Below, piece by piece: positions 1 through 9,007 of a stretch of DNA of 64,000 nucleotides (the first letter of the stretch is position 1; every line of letters begins with the position of its first letter). Source of the stretch: Halovivax limisalsi (GTDB lineage Archaea; Halobacteriota; Halobacteria; Halobacteriales; Natrialbaceae); contig NZ_CP095757.1 in the NCBI RefSeq assembly GCF_023093535.1, forward strand, positions 1,302,001 through 1,366,000. The letters run 5' to 3'. A program made the translations under genes and the position numbers. Below the pieces are notes generated by a model. The model worked only from the letters and a program-made list of their open reading frames with translations. It did no database searches and had not been told where the DNA came from.

Positions 1-368
1 TCGATCGCGGTCTCGACCGAGCCGCTCTCGGTTCCGTCGGCCGACCCGAACGAGACCGCGAGGTCGTACGATCCCGGATCGGTCAGTGTCTCCTCGTAGA
101 TCGCCGCTGGGTCTGACTCGCCACCGTCGTCGGCCGGCAGAGCGAGCGATTCGTCGAGCACCGTCTCGCCCGCCGGATCCACGAGCGTGAGTGCGCCCGT
201 AACGCGGGCCCCGGTCGTGTTGAACACGTTGACGTCGCCGACCACGCGATCGACGAGCCACTCGCTCGCCCGGGTGCACCCGGCCAGGCCGCCGCAAACG
301 GCGCCGGCCCCCGCCGCGAGCACCCGTCGACGCGTCCGGCGATCGGGTCGAGGCGAGTCGCCCTGCAT
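1..368 (-). CDS. Tat/lipobox-type lipoprotein, 3' part cut by window edge
   Basis: The first 122 codons are present; the gene runs off the left edge. The N-terminus is rich in Arg (RRTRRR), followed by an Ala/Gly hydrophobic stretch and the lipobox LAGC near residue 31, typical of haloarchaeal lipoproteins exported by Tat and anchored outside the membrane. The rest reads as a beta-rich extracytoplasmic domain (VFNTTGARVTGALTLVDPAG), like the small conserved lipoproteins of halophiles. No catalytic motif is visible. The ATG is at 368-366. Substrate and role are unknown. Confidence 0.75.
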   Translation of the reverse strand, partial: MQGDSPRPDRRTRRRVLAAGAGAVCGGLAGCTRASEWLVDRVVGDVNVFNTTGARVTGALTLVDPAGETVLDESLALPADDGGESDPAAIYEETLTDPGSYDLAVSFGSADGTESGSVETAI

Positions 369-612
369 TCGACCGGCCCTTTCGTGCCCACCGACAAATA
401 GCCGACGAACGTGTCCGGAATCGAACCGGTTGGCTGGCTCCCGTCGAACCATCCGCTCGCGCCGGTTCGGGCGCGTCTGGAACCGCAGGGCTCTCCCGAT
501 TCACTTCTGTTCCCCGCGGATCCACCGCGGCGCTCCCCCGATCAACTGAAAGGGTCCTTTGAGCTTGCCGAAGGGGTTTATCGCGGACGGTCGTAGCCGA
601 ACGTAGCCGACC

Positions 613-1278
613 ATGAATCGACGAAACGTGCTCGCCGGTGCCGGAACGGCCCTGACCGCGGCGGTCGCGGGCTGTCTCGGTACCTTCGGCGACTCCGACC
701 CCGCTGACGGGAACTCGACCTCCCCCAACGAGACGGACGCGAACGGCACGGACCCCGGTCACTCCGGCGACCCGCAGGGATCGCCGGCCGGATCCGAGGA
801 AGATGGCGTTCCCGTCCTCGAGTCGTTCGCGGTCTGCGAGGAGGCGACGGTCCCCGACGCCGAGCGCGAGAGCGACATGGATCCCTGGGGGGTCTTCGTC
901 GCCAGTCGCGACGTCGCGACCAGCTACTTCGAACCCGACGGTGAGGACACGCCGGACGCGGTCGCCACGTTCGTCGAGGAGACGGCGTTCGACGACGGCG
1001 AACGGCTGCTGTTCGTCCAGGCCTGGGGCCCCCAGACGTGTTACGAATTGCAACTCGGCGCGGACCCGCGCGTGGGCGGGAACGGCCTGACCCAGGTCGA
1101 GTTCGCCGTCGAACGCACCGCCCCGGAGAGTCGGGCCTGCGGCGACGCGATGACCCCCGTCAACCTGCTTCTGCGACTCTCGTACGATCCCGACGGGCCG
1201 GATCCGGACGTCGTCTCCGCGTCCGTCGGCGGCGACGCGGCCAGCCCCGCGGAGTTCGAGATCGAGGCCGACCGGTAG
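613..1278 (+). CDS. Tat lipoprotein of unknown function
   Basis: A 221-residue protein. It starts MNRRNVLAGAGTAL, a twin-arginine signal, and has a VAGC lipobox at about residues 18-21, so it is probably folded in the cytoplasm, exported by Tat and lipid-anchored. A Ser/Thr/Asp/Gly-rich linker (about residues 25-65) leads to a globular domain with three further cysteines. No enzyme motif is recognised. A TATA-like TTTATC lies about 35 bp upstream of the ATG. It is not obviously in an operon with its neighbours. Confidence 0.8.
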   Translation: MNRRNVLAGAGTALTAAVAGCLGTFGDSDPADGNSTSPNETDANGTDPGHSGDPQGSPAGSEEDGVPVLESFAVCEEATVPDAERESDMDPWGVFVASRDVATSYFEPDGEDTPDAVATFVEETAFDDGERLLFVQAWGPQTCYELQLGADPRVGGNGLTQVEFAVERTAPESRACGDAMTPVNLLLRLSYDPDGPDPDVVSASVGGDAASPAEFEIEADR

Positions 1279-1414
1279 GCCCGCTCTCGGCGTGTCCCGG
1301 GTCGCAGAACGGAACCGTCCATCCCGGTCTCGCCGGCCCCCGGCGTCCACCCACCGTCGGGGTCGGTTCGGTACTCGACACCGTCTTTATATCGGCGCGA
1401 GCGAACGTCTCCGC

Positions 1415-1588
1415 ATGACGGATCGGACCGACGATTCCGACGGCGAGGGCGAGTACCTGGCCCTGGGCATCGCGATCGGATCGGCGCTCGGCGTCTCGAT
1501 CGGCGTGGCGACGGACCAGCTGGCGGTCGGACTCGCCGTCGGGATAGGCCTCGGCGTCGCGATCGGGGCCGCACTGGAGAATCGTTGA
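1415..1588 (+). CDS. Small glycine-rich membrane protein
   Basis: 57 residues: an acidic head (TDRTDDSDGEGE) and then two hydrophobic segments with repeated Gly-x-x-x-Gly spacing (GIAIGSALGVSIGVA, GLAVGIGLGVAIGAA), a glycine-zipper pattern that suggests helix packing in the membrane. The ATG at 1415 was chosen over longer frames because a TTTATA box lies about 28 bp upstream, as expected for a leaderless gene. The function is unknown; similar short glycine-zipper proteins are common in haloarchaea. Confidence 0.7.
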   Translation: MTDRTDDSDGEGEYLALGIAIGSALGVSIGVATDQLAVGLAVGIGLGVAIGAALENR

Positions 1589-1706
1589 GCGGCGGCGTCG
1601 GCTGGCGACTCCGCCGCGGATGGGTCGGCGGACCGATCGCGGACGGGGACTCCGCCCAAACGCGTCCCGCGGTCGACGTCGACTGCGTCGCGGGGGATCG
1701 CGACGC

Positions 1707-2687
1707 TCACTTCAGCCCGCTGGGGCGGTCGGTATCGACGTCCGCCCTGTCGGGGTCGAACTCGAGGAGCCGGGCGCCACACGACGAACACCGGTGGGTC
1801 GCGACCGTCGAATCGACGCAGCAGGACTCGACCGGCGTCTCGTCGACCGTGATCGCCCCGTCGCAGTCCGGACAGCGCTCGAAGTGCGACCGGATCGTCT
1901 CGAGCAGTTCGACGCGCTGGTCGACGGGGATCTCCCGCCAGCGATCGGTCCGCGCGTCGAGGACCGCGTGACTCGCCAGGTCCGACCGGAGCGCGGCCGG
2001 TGACGGCCAGCCCCGAACCCGGTGGCCGACGCGGACGGCCGGATAGGGCCGATCCGCCGGGGCCACGTCGCCCGGCGCCGCGTCGAACAGGTCGGCGAGC
2101 GGGCGGCGTCGGCGCGACCCGATGCCCTCGCTCCCGCCGTCCGCCCCCGAGAGTGTGTCCGCACGCGGGAGGCGATCGAGTTCCCGCGCGACGCGAGCGC
2201 GAAATTCGCCCGTCAGCTTGCGGGCCGTCCCCTTCGAGCCCGCCTCACCCTCCTCGTCCGGCGCACCCCGTTCACCGGGCCGTGACTCCTGATCCCGCGA
2301 CTCGGTCGTCAGGACCCCCGCACCGACGAGGAACGTGGTGCCGTCGACGCGAGCGTCGCGGTCGGACTCGGGCGAGTCGACGGCGCTCGCTCCGGCCTGC
2401 GGGGTTCCTGCCGCTGACGGCCCCGATCCGTCCGCGTCGTGGACCCACGCCAGTACGCGATCCGGCAGGTAGCGCGCGGTGAGCTGCGGGGTCCCCGGAA
2501 CGAGATACCCCCGAAGCGCGATCGTCGCGATCGCGAGGGCGAACCCAAGGAGTGCCAGCGGGACCGAGACCGTGGCCACGGCGAGGGCGGCCACGGCCGC
2601 GAGCCCGATGTTCACCGCGGTACAGGGGAGACACCGGTTCGCGCCGGTGTGGGCCGGATCCCGGAGTCGGTCGACCGCCGACGCCAT
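1707..2687 (-). CDS. Membrane protein with C-terminal zinc-ribbon-like region
   Basis: About 326 residues. Near the N-terminus a CLPC motif precedes two hydrophobic helices (about residues 22-60). A long acidic, low-complexity cytoplasmic segment follows. The last 70 residues contain CPDC, a CC pair and CSSC, a likely zinc-binding ribbon. Start: the ATG at 2687 is preferred to an upstream GTG at 2702. It is divergent from the HTH gene at 2762, so the 75-bp gap holds both promoters. No function can be assigned; a membrane-anchored metal- or redox-responsive role would be speculation. Confidence 0.7.
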   Translation of the reverse strand: MASAVDRLRDPAHTGANRCLPCTAVNIGLAAVAALAVATVSVPLALLGFALAIATIALRGYLVPGTPQLTARYLPDRVLAWVHDADGSGPSAAGTPQAGASAVDSPESDRDARVDGTTFLVGAGVLTTESRDQESRPGERGAPDEEGEAGSKGTARKLTGEFRARVARELDRLPRADTLSGADGGSEGIGSRRRRPLADLFDAAPGDVAPADRPYPAVRVGHRVRGWPSPAALRSDLASHAVLDARTDRWREIPVDQRVELLETIRSHFERCPDCDGAITVDETPVESCCVDSTVATHRCSSCGARLLEFDPDRADVDTDRPSGLK

Positions 2688-2761
2688 TGCCCGATCCTCC
2701 ACCGCCCAGCGACAAAAACCCGCCCGACCCCGTTATCGCTGCGCGGCCCGTCTCTCCCGGT

Positions 2762-3424
2762 ATGAGCGTGACGATCGAGTTTACGATACCGGCGAGCGAG
2801 TTCGCGTTCGCGGACGCGTTCGAGACCGCACCCGACCTCGTCCTCGAGGTCGATCGCCTGGCGAGTCACAGCCGCGAGTGGGTGATGCCGTTCGTCTGGG
2901 TCAGCGGGCTCGAATCCGCGGCGGTCGAGTCGACCCTGGGGAGCGATTCCGCCGTCGCCGACCTCGACCTGATCGACGGGGAGGAGGACGTTAGTTACGT
3001 CGCGGTGGTCTGGAGCGAGACCGTCACGCGATTCGTCGACGCGATCATCGACGGACAGGGGTTGATCCAGGAGGCCCGAGCGGCCGACGCGATCTGGTAC
3101 TTCACGCTGAAGTTCGTCGAGCGATCCGCCCTCGCCGACTTCCAGACGCACTTCGAGGAGTGGGGCTACTCGTACACGATGCGACGGGTTACGAACGCGT
3201 CCGTCCCGATCGACCGCGAGTACGGGCTGACGACGAACCAGCGCGAAACCCTCCTGACGGCCCTCGAACTGGGTTACTTCGCCGTTCCGCGGGAGGCCCA
3301 GATCGACGACCTCGCGGGCGCGCTCGGCGTCTCGACGAACGCGGTCTCCGAGCGCCTGCGTCGCGCGACCGCGGCGCTGACGACGAACACGATCGCGATC
3401 ACGACCCCGTCGGATGCGGAGTAA
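2762..3424 (+). CDS. Bat-like HTH transcriptional regulator (copy 1 of tandem pair)
   Basis: 220 residues. The N-terminal two thirds form a sensor-like domain with the signature LASHSREWVMPFVW. The C-terminus (from about residue 160, GLTTNQRETLLTALELGYF...AQIDDLAGALGVSTNAVSERLRRA) is the HTH_10 domain of bacterio-opsin-activator (Bat)-type archaeal regulators. Its paralogue follows 65 bp downstream on the same strand. It probably binds DNA as a cytoplasmic regulator; no ligand or target can be read from the sequence. Confidence 0.88.
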   Translation: MSVTIEFTIPASEFAFADAFETAPDLVLEVDRLASHSREWVMPFVWVSGLESAAVESTLGSDSAVADLDLIDGEEDVSYVAVVWSETVTRFVDAIIDGQGLIQEARAADAIWYFTLKFVERSALADFQTHFEEWGYSYTMRRVTNASVPIDREYGLTTNQRETLLTALELGYFAVPREAQIDDLAGALGVSTNAVSERLRRATAALTTNTIAITTPSDAE

Positions 3425-3489
3425 CCGAGCGGGCCGTTCAGGCGGCTCGGGTCCCGCCGTATTACCCGGTTCGGCGTGGGAGGATCCGT

Positions 3490-4155
3490 ATGAGCGTAAT
3501 CGCCACGGTATCGGTCCCGGCGGAGTCGTTCGCGCTCGCGGGACTGTTCGCTGCGCATCCGACCGCGTCGATCGAGGTCGAGCGCCTGGCGAGTCACAGT
3601 CGCGAGTGGGTGATGCCGGCCGTCTGGCTGGTGGCGCCTGATCCCGTCGCGGCCGCCGAGACGATGCGGGCCGACCCAGCAGTCGAGTCGGTTTCGCTGA
3701 TCGACGTCGCCGACGAGACCGCCTACGCGACGATTCACTGGGGCGAGCGGGTGACGGCCTTCGTCGACGCGATCATCGATCGCCACGGCGTGCTCAAAAC
3801 GGCGAGCGCGACGGCGGCCGCCTGGGAACTGACCCTCAAATTCACCGCGCGAGAGGCCCTGGCCGACTTCCAGGCCTACGCCGACGACCACGATCTCGAC
3901 GTCGAACTCCGCCGCCTCTCCGAGGCATCGGCCGCTCTCGACCGGGTGTACGGGTTGACGCCGGCCCAGCGCGAAGTCCTCGAAACCGCGCTCGAACTGG
4001 GCTACTTCGACGTCCCGCGGGAGGCCCAGATCGACGACCTCGCCGCGGCGCTTGACATCTCGACCAACTCCGTCTCCGAGCGACTGCGCAGAGCGACGAA
4101 GGCGCTGACGAGTAACACGATCGCCACCGCCGGCATCGATCGCGGCTCGACGTGA
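3490..4155 (+). CDS. Bat-like HTH transcriptional regulator (copy 2 of tandem pair)
   Basis: 221 residues, collinear with the gene just upstream: the same sensor signature (LASHSREWVMPAVW) and the same C-terminal HTH_10 region (GLTPAQREVLETALELGYF...DISTNSVSERLRRA). The 65-bp gap and matching architecture point to tandem duplication. The N-terminal halves have diverged more than the HTH halves, so the two may read different signals at similar DNA sites. This is inferred from sequence only. Confidence 0.88.
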   Translation: MSVIATVSVPAESFALAGLFAAHPTASIEVERLASHSREWVMPAVWLVAPDPVAAAETMRADPAVESVSLIDVADETAYATIHWGERVTAFVDAIIDRHGVLKTASATAAAWELTLKFTAREALADFQAYADDHDLDVELRRLSEASAALDRVYGLTPAQREVLETALELGYFDVPREAQIDDLAAALDISTNSVSERLRRATKALTSNTIATAGIDRGST

Positions 4156-4348
4156 TGGCCGACGTCCCGTTTCGCGTCCGACGGATCGCTCGAACCCGCC
4201 GACTGCGTGCCGCGTGAGCCCCGTTCGACGCGATCGGCCCGGGCTGTCGCGCGCCGTTCGCACGCGCGCCGCTCACGGAGCGCGATGCTCTCCGGCGATT
4301 CGTGCCGTGGCCCTGTCACGAACATCGTTCGCCCGTGGGAACTTCCGC

Positions 4349-4364
4349 GGCCACTTAAATGGCC
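4349..4364. promoter_or_regulatory. Inverted repeat enclosing a TATA-like box
   Basis: A 16-bp element: GGCCA, then CTTAAA, then TGGCC. The central CTTAAA resembles an archaeal TATA box, about 65 bp upstream of the HTH gene at 4414. Perfect 5-bp arms around a TATA box would let a dimeric regulator block TBP. Autoregulation by the downstream HTH protein is inference. Confidence 0.4.
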
Positions 4365-4413
4365 TCGAACTCACCGCACGACGGGCTTCCCGCCACGGTC
4401 CAATTCCTTAGCG

Positions 4414-4914
4414 ATGACCGATCACGATACCGGCCACCCCCGGACCCCCAGTCGGTCGGACGGCGACGCTCGCGCGGACGGGACGGCCGCCGAACCGTCC
4501 TCGGTCCGCACCACCGACCTGTTCGAGGTACTCGCCCACCCCGACCGTCGCGTCGTCCTGTCGGCGCTCTGTGCGACGGGCGACGACCTCAGGGTCGAGC
4601 CGCTCGCGGCCGAACTCGTTCGCCGGGACGACGCGGTTTCACCGGCGTCGTTCGACGGGTCGCTCGCCGGCGACGCCGATACGCCACCGTCGGAAGCGAC
4701 CGTTTCGGCGGGTGCACTTCGGTCAGCGACCGTCTCGCTCGTTCACAATCACCTTCCGCGCCTCGCCGCCGCGGGACTGGTGCGGTTCGACCGCGATCGG
4801 GAGCGAGTCCGGCCGACGGCCGCGTTCCGACGGATGCAATCGGCCCTCGAAACGCTGCTCGAAACCGGCGCGTCCGTCGAGCGCCAGACCGTTCGGACGG
4901 TCGACTCCCGGTAG
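4414..4914 (+). CDS. Winged-helix DNA-binding protein (DUF7344-like)
   Basis: 166 residues. After a polar N-terminal tail, the segment TTDLFEVLAHPDRRVVLSALCA is the first helix pair of a winged-helix domain as in ArsR-like haloarchaeal regulators. A second part (VSLVHNHLPRLAAAGLVRFDRDRERVRPT) matches the recognition helix and wing. The ATG at 4414 was chosen because the longer frame upstream begins inside the promoter region. No ligand-binding motif is visible. It is likely a cytoplasmic transcription factor. Confidence 0.75.
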   Translation: MTDHDTGHPRTPSRSDGDARADGTAAEPSSVRTTDLFEVLAHPDRRVVLSALCATGDDLRVEPLAAELVRRDDAVSPASFDGSLAGDADTPPSEATVSAGALRSATVSLVHNHLPRLAAAGLVRFDRDRERVRPTAAFRRMQSALETLLETGASVERQTVRTVDSR

Positions 4915-5139
4915 GTTCGTCTCGCTGGCCGCCGGCGGGATTCGATCCTCGAATCCGCTGGATCTCCCCGCAACGGGATCCTGAAGACGGACCGAGTGCA
5001 GCTGCTGCTGACGACGGTCGCGCACGTCTGCCACCTACTTCGTTCCGCCCCGTGATTTGTGACGCCCCGTTCTTCTGCGTGGCATTTGATCACACACCGA
5101 ATCGCGTAACTTATGCCGTTCGCTGACCTATTCGCACCC

Positions 5140-5964
5140 ATGACAGACTTCGGCCTGAAGATTCGAATGGTGGTCGTCGGCGCGATCCTGTTCGGATTCT
5201 ACCTCCTGGCCGCCACGTTCATCTCGGCGATGACGGGCATCGGACTGCTGCCGGTCCTGCTCGCCGGCGTCTTGATCGTCCCGCCGATCCAGTACAAACT
5301 CGGCAAGTGGATGGCGACCAGGGGCGCAGAGGACATGCCGGAGAACCGCAAGTACCAGCACGTCCACCGCATGACGGAGTCGCTGGCACGCGACATGGGC
5401 GTCCCGGAGCCCCGGCTCATGCGCCAGCAGATGGGCGTCCCCAACGCCTTCGCCGTCGGGCGCAAGGGCGCGGGCGTCGTGGTCGTCTCGGACGAACTCA
5501 TGGCGATCCTGGACGACGACGAGCTCGAGGGCGTGATCGCGCACGAACTCGCCCACATCAAAAACCGCGACGTCATCACCATGGTCGTCGGCCAGTCGAT
5601 CGGGATGATGGTCGGCTACGTCGCCTACTTCGCCGTCCTCTTCGGCGGCGAGCGAAACATGGGCTCCTGGATCCTCGCGATGGTCGCCTCCCAGATCGCG
5701 AACCTGCTGGTGATGATCTTCGTCATGGCCATCTCCCGGTACCGCGAGTACGCCGCCGACGAAGACGCCCGCCAGGTGATCGGCAGCGGCGACCCGCTGG
5801 CCCGTGCGCTCGAGAAGATCTCCGCCGGCGCCGAGGGTCGCGAACAGCAGACCAACGACACGGTCGCCGCGCTGTGTATCTTCAACGCCGATCGCAGCCT
5901 GCTGCAGTCGATCTTCTCGACGCACCCACCGACCGAAAAGCGCATCGCGAAGCTCCGAAGCTGA
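5140..5964 (+). CDS. htpX: HtpX-like zinc metalloprotease (M48 family)
   Basis: 274 residues. Two hydrophobic helices near the N-terminus and two more after the active site place it in the membrane with a cytoplasmic catalytic domain. The zinc site HELAH (His135, Glu136, His139) and the downstream REYAADEDA motif, which supplies the third zinc ligand, are intact. HtpX proteases degrade misfolded membrane proteins. The start at 5140 (MTDFGLKIRM) fits the family's N-terminus; an in-frame ATG at 5113 would add nine residues. Length is normal for the family. Confidence 0.92.
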   Translation: MTDFGLKIRMVVVGAILFGFYLLAATFISAMTGIGLLPVLLAGVLIVPPIQYKLGKWMATRGAEDMPENRKYQHVHRMTESLARDMGVPEPRLMRQQMGVPNAFAVGRKGAGVVVVSDELMAILDDDELEGVIAHELAHIKNRDVITMVVGQSIGMMVGYVAYFAVLFGGERNMGSWILAMVASQIANLLVMIFVMAISRYREYAADEDARQVIGSGDPLARALEKISAGAEGREQQTNDTVAALCIFNADRSLLQSIFSTHPPTEKRIAKLRS

Positions 5965-6180
5965 GGCCCGTCGAGCGACGATCGGTCCGCCGAGGGTGTT
6001 CGTATCGCGTTCGCCCGCGTGTCCGAATCCTGCGGGTCGAGTCCATCGCCGCACCGTGACGTCCGCGAGTGCCGCCGCCGGTCACCGCTCGCGTCGCAAC
6101 GGGATCGTCGACGCCCGCGGCGGGCCCGCCCGGGGTCGCTGCGTCGCAACGCCTTTACCGTCACCCGAAAACCCTAGGGT

Positions 6181-6678
6181 ATGACGGTCTCGCACCCCGG
6201 CCAGCGGGTCGCCGTGCTGGTCGACGCGCAGAATCTCTATCACACCGCCCAGAGTCTCCACAGTCGCAACATCGATTACGCCGCACTGCTCGAAGCCGCC
6301 GTCGCCGACCGACAGCTCACGCGCGCGATCGCTTACGTCATCCGGGCGGACTCACCGGAAGAGGAGAGCTTCTTCGAGGCCCTCGTCGACATCGGGTTCG
6401 AGACGCGGATCAAGGACATCAAGCGGTTTCCCGACGGCTCGAAGAAGGCCGACTGGGACGTCGGGATGAGCCTCGACGCCGTCACCCTGGCCAATCACGT
6501 CGACACTATGGTCCTCTGTACCGGCGACGGCGACTTCTCGCGGCTGTGTTCGCACCTCAGGCACGAGGGCGTCCGGCCGGAGGTGATGGCCTTCGAGTCC
6601 TCGACCGCGGAGGAGTTGGTCGACGCCGCGGACAGCTTTCTCGATCTCGAGACGGATAGCGACCGATTCCTCCTCTGA
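6181..6678 (+). CDS. NYN-domain (PIN-like) RNase/LabA-type protein
   Basis: 165 residues covering a single NYN domain. The motif VAVLVDAQNLYHTAQ carries the first acidic residue, DWDVGMSLDA the second, and CTGDGDFSRL the third, the acidic set that binds metal in PIN-like nucleases. An RNA-cleaving role is typical of the family, but no substrate is known here. A TATA-like CTTTAC lies 27 bp upstream, so the transcript is probably leaderless. It stands alone between HtpX and a small membrane protein. Confidence 0.82.
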   Translation: MTVSHPGQRVAVLVDAQNLYHTAQSLHSRNIDYAALLEAAVADRQLTRAIAYVIRADSPEEESFFEALVDIGFETRIKDIKRFPDGSKKADWDVGMSLDAVTLANHVDTMVLCTGDGDFSRLCSHLRHEGVRPEVMAFESSTAEELVDAADSFLDLETDSDRFLL

Positions 6679-6790
6679 GGCGCCGGTCCCGGGTGCCAGC
6701 ACACGCTCGACGATAGCGGCACGCTCCCGAACGTCGATACGGCAGCCGTCCGCCCCGCTCACGGCTACCGAAGTGTTCGTGCCGGCCGAG

Positions 6791-6973
6791 TCAGGCGACG
6801 TGTGACTCTCGATTCCGGATCGCGGCGATCGCGACGGCGCCGACGGTGAGCGCGATCGCGAGTCCCGACAGTCCGTAGAGGACGGCTTCCGAGATCGGCT
6901 GAGAGCGGCCGAGGACCAGTAGCCACGCCGCCCCCAGGAGGAGGACCCCGAGCCCTACCTGTGTCTCGTCCAT
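6791..6973 (-). CDS. Small two-helix membrane protein
   Basis: 60 residues with two hydrophobic segments (VGLGVLLLGAAWLLVLG and LYGLSGLAIALTVGAVAIAAI) joined by a short polar loop, and a basic C-terminal end. It is divergent from the PUA-domain gene at 7098. No family is recognised beyond many similar short haloarchaeal membrane proteins. Confidence 0.6.
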   Translation of the reverse strand: MDETQVGLGVLLLGAAWLLVLGRSQPISEAVLYGLSGLAIALTVGAVAIAAIRNRESHVA

Positions 6974-7097
6974 TGACTACCGGTCGTACGTCGAGACCGG
7001 CAATAACCTCATCGATTCGGCTCGATCCACCGGCCGGTGGCAAAATGTGAACGGACGAGTCGATAGACTTTCGGAACTGACGACGAAGGGAGCAACG

Positions 7098-7577
7098 ATG
7101 AGTGACGCCACTGCGGTGGACTCGCTCGGCGTCGTCGCCGACTACCAGTTCGGCGCGGGCGCCGGACGCGCCCTCTTCGCGCCGGGCGAATCGCGGACGA
7201 TCACGCGAACCGGCAGCGGGCGCCCCCAGCAGGTCCACGTCGACGGCGACCGCGTGGTTTCCTACGGCACCGACGGCCGCTTCACGCTCGGCATCGAGGG
7301 CGGGCGACGACTCGCATCGACGTTCGACGCGCCGCGGGCGCGCGTGATCGTCGACGACGAGAGCGAACCGTTCGTCCGCGACGGCAAGAACGTCTTCGCG
7401 AAGTTCGTCTGCGACGTCGATCCGGCGATCCGGACGGGCGACGAAGTCGTCGTCGCACACGAGGACGACACGCTGCTGGCCGTCGGGCGGGCGGAACTCG
7501 ACGCCGAATCCGTCCGCGACTTCGAGACGGGGATGGCGGTGAAGGTGCGCGAGAGCGTCGGCGCGGCCGACGCCTGA
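7098..7577 (+). CDS. PUA-domain RNA-binding protein
   Basis: 159 residues. The C-terminal half ([20 protein letters not shown]...[16 protein letters not shown]...LLAVGRAEL) is a PUA domain, an RNA-binding fold of tRNA and rRNA modification enzymes. The N-terminal half is a pre-PUA-like region. It lies upstream of NAC and the tRNA methyltransferase TrmI, a gene order I know from other haloarchaea, which suggests a role in tRNA or ribosome biogenesis. Start: the ATG at 7098 (MSDATAV) is preferred over 7047. Confidence 0.8.
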   Translation: MSDATAVDSLGVVADYQFGAGAGRALFAPGESRTITRTGSGRPQQVHVDGDRVVSYGTDGRFTLGIEGGRRLASTFDAPRARVIVDDESEPFVRDGKNVFAKFVCDVDPAIRTGDEVVVAHEDDTLLAVGRAELDAESVRDFETGMAVKVRESVGAADA

Positions 7578-7701
7578 CCCGTCGCGCGGTCGACCGCCGC
7601 GGGGAGGCGATCGCCCGGCGGTCGAGGATTCGGTCCGATCGTCGGTCAGGGACTCGATCGCTGTCGTCAGCCTTTTGCCCGCGCGTGGCAACCCAACGAG
7701 T

Positions 7702-8073
7702 ATGTTCGGGGGAGGCGGCGGACTCGACCCGCGGAAGATGGAACAGATGATGGACCAGATGGGCATCGACATGGACGAACTCGATGCCGAGGAGGTGATC
7801 ATCCGGACGGCCGACCGCGAACTCGTCTTCGAGTCGCCGGACGTCACCAAGATGGACGCCCGCGGCCAGGAGACCTACCAGGTCATCGGCTCGCCGAACG
7901 AGCGCGAGCGCGGCGCCGGCGGCGACGAAGCGGGCGGCGCGAGCGCCGGCGGCTTCGACGAGGAGGACGTCGAACTCGTCGCGACGCGGACCGGCGCCGG
8001 CGAAGACGCGGCGCGCGAGGCGCTGGAAGCGACCGACGGCGACCTGGCGGCGGCCGTCGCCCGGCTGGAGTGA
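7702..8073 (+). CDS. nac: Nascent polypeptide-associated complex protein (archaeal NAC alpha)
   Basis: 123 residues. The N-terminus [21 protein letters not shown] and the NAC core ([34 protein letters not shown]) are followed by an acidic linker and a C-terminal UBA-like helix set ([35 protein letters not shown]). It binds nascent chains at the ribosome exit tunnel. A TATA-like CCTTTTGCC box about 28 bp upstream supports the start at 7702 rather than 7675. It is 7 bp from trmI and cotranscribed with it. Confidence 0.93.
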   Translation: MFGGGGGLDPRKMEQMMDQMGIDMDELDAEEVIIRTADRELVFESPDVTKMDARGQETYQVIGSPNERERGAGGDEAGGASAGGFDEEDVELVATRTGAGEDAAREALEATDGDLAAAVARLE

Positions 8074-8080
8074 GCCGGTC

Positions 8081-8812
8081 GTGACGGTCCTCGTCGTCTA
8101 CGAGGACCGCGAGTACCTCGTCGAACCGGGCGAGGAGTTCGGCACCGACCTCGGCGTGCTCGAGGTCCCCGCGGACGTCGAACCGGGCCAGACGATCGAG
8201 ACGCACCTCGGCACCGAGTTCCGCGTCCGACGCCTTCGCGGTCCCGACCTCTTTCATCACTTCGAGCGGACGGGCGCCCCGATGGTCCCGCGCGACGTCG
8301 GCCTGATCATCGGCGAGACGGGCGTCTGCACCGGCGATCGCGTCCTCGACGCGGGCACCGGGACGGGCGTCCTCGCGGCCGCGATGGCCCGCGTCGGCGC
8401 GTCGGTCTGTACCTACGAGCGCGACCCCGACTTCGCCGACGTCGCCCGCGAGAACATGGAACTGGGCGACGTCTCCGACTCGGTCGACGTCAGGACGGGC
8501 GACCTGACCGCGGAACTCGACGCCGTCGCCGACGCCGACCCCTTCGACGTTCTCACGCTCGACACCGGCGACGCCCCGACGATCGTCGAACGCGCTCCCG
8601 ACCTCCTCGTGGAGGGCGGCTTCCTCGCCGTCTACAGCCCCTTCGTCGAGACGACCCGCGAGGTAGTCAAGGCGGCTACCGAGGCCGGTCTCGCCGACGT
8701 TCGGACCCGCGAGACCATCCAGCGCGAGATGGACTTCGACGACCGCGGCTCGCGGCCCTCGACCGCCCCGGTCGGGCACACGGGCTATCTCACGATCGCG
8801 CGCAACGACTGA
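8081..8812 (+). CDS. trmI: tRNA (adenine-N1)-methyltransferase, TrmI family
   Basis: 243 residues with a GTG start. The N-terminal beta domain is followed by a Rossmann methyltransferase fold: SAM motif I is VLDAGTGTGVLAAAMA, then the acidic motif II (CTYERDPDFA) and the family motif LDTGDAP. The enzyme methylates A57/A58 in the T-loop of tRNA using S-adenosylmethionine. It is coupled to nac upstream. Confidence 0.88.
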   Translation: MTVLVVYEDREYLVEPGEEFGTDLGVLEVPADVEPGQTIETHLGTEFRVRRLRGPDLFHHFERTGAPMVPRDVGLIIGETGVCTGDRVLDAGTGTGVLAAAMARVGASVCTYERDPDFADVARENMELGDVSDSVDVRTGDLTAELDAVADADPFDVLTLDTGDAPTIVERAPDLLVEGGFLAVYSPFVETTREVVKAATEAGLADVRTRETIQREMDFDDRGSRPSTAPVGHTGYLTIARND

Positions 8813-8957
8813 CGTCTCGACCGTTACGGAACGAATTCCCTCGATTGGAGAGAATCGACGCAATATTCCCTCGCTTCGGTGTTCTACGGTTCTGGTCGAT
8901 ACCGACGGCTCGACGGCTTTCTATAGCCGTGCAACCATTCGGTGTGGTCGGTTGCAT

Positions 8958-9005
8958 ACGGCGCGCTTCGCGCGCCGTTTCACCGCGAGCGCGGCCGCGC
9001 TCGCG
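8958..9005. repeat. Hairpin plus 22-bp palindrome
   Basis: A perfect 9-bp stem with a TTC loop lies at 8958-8978, and a perfect 22-bp palindrome of only Cs and Gs apart from one A/T pair at 8984-9005. They sit in the 260-bp convergent gap between trmI and TFS, just before structured element A, and may act as part of a bidirectional terminator. Confidence 0.6.
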
Positions 9006-9007
9006 GC

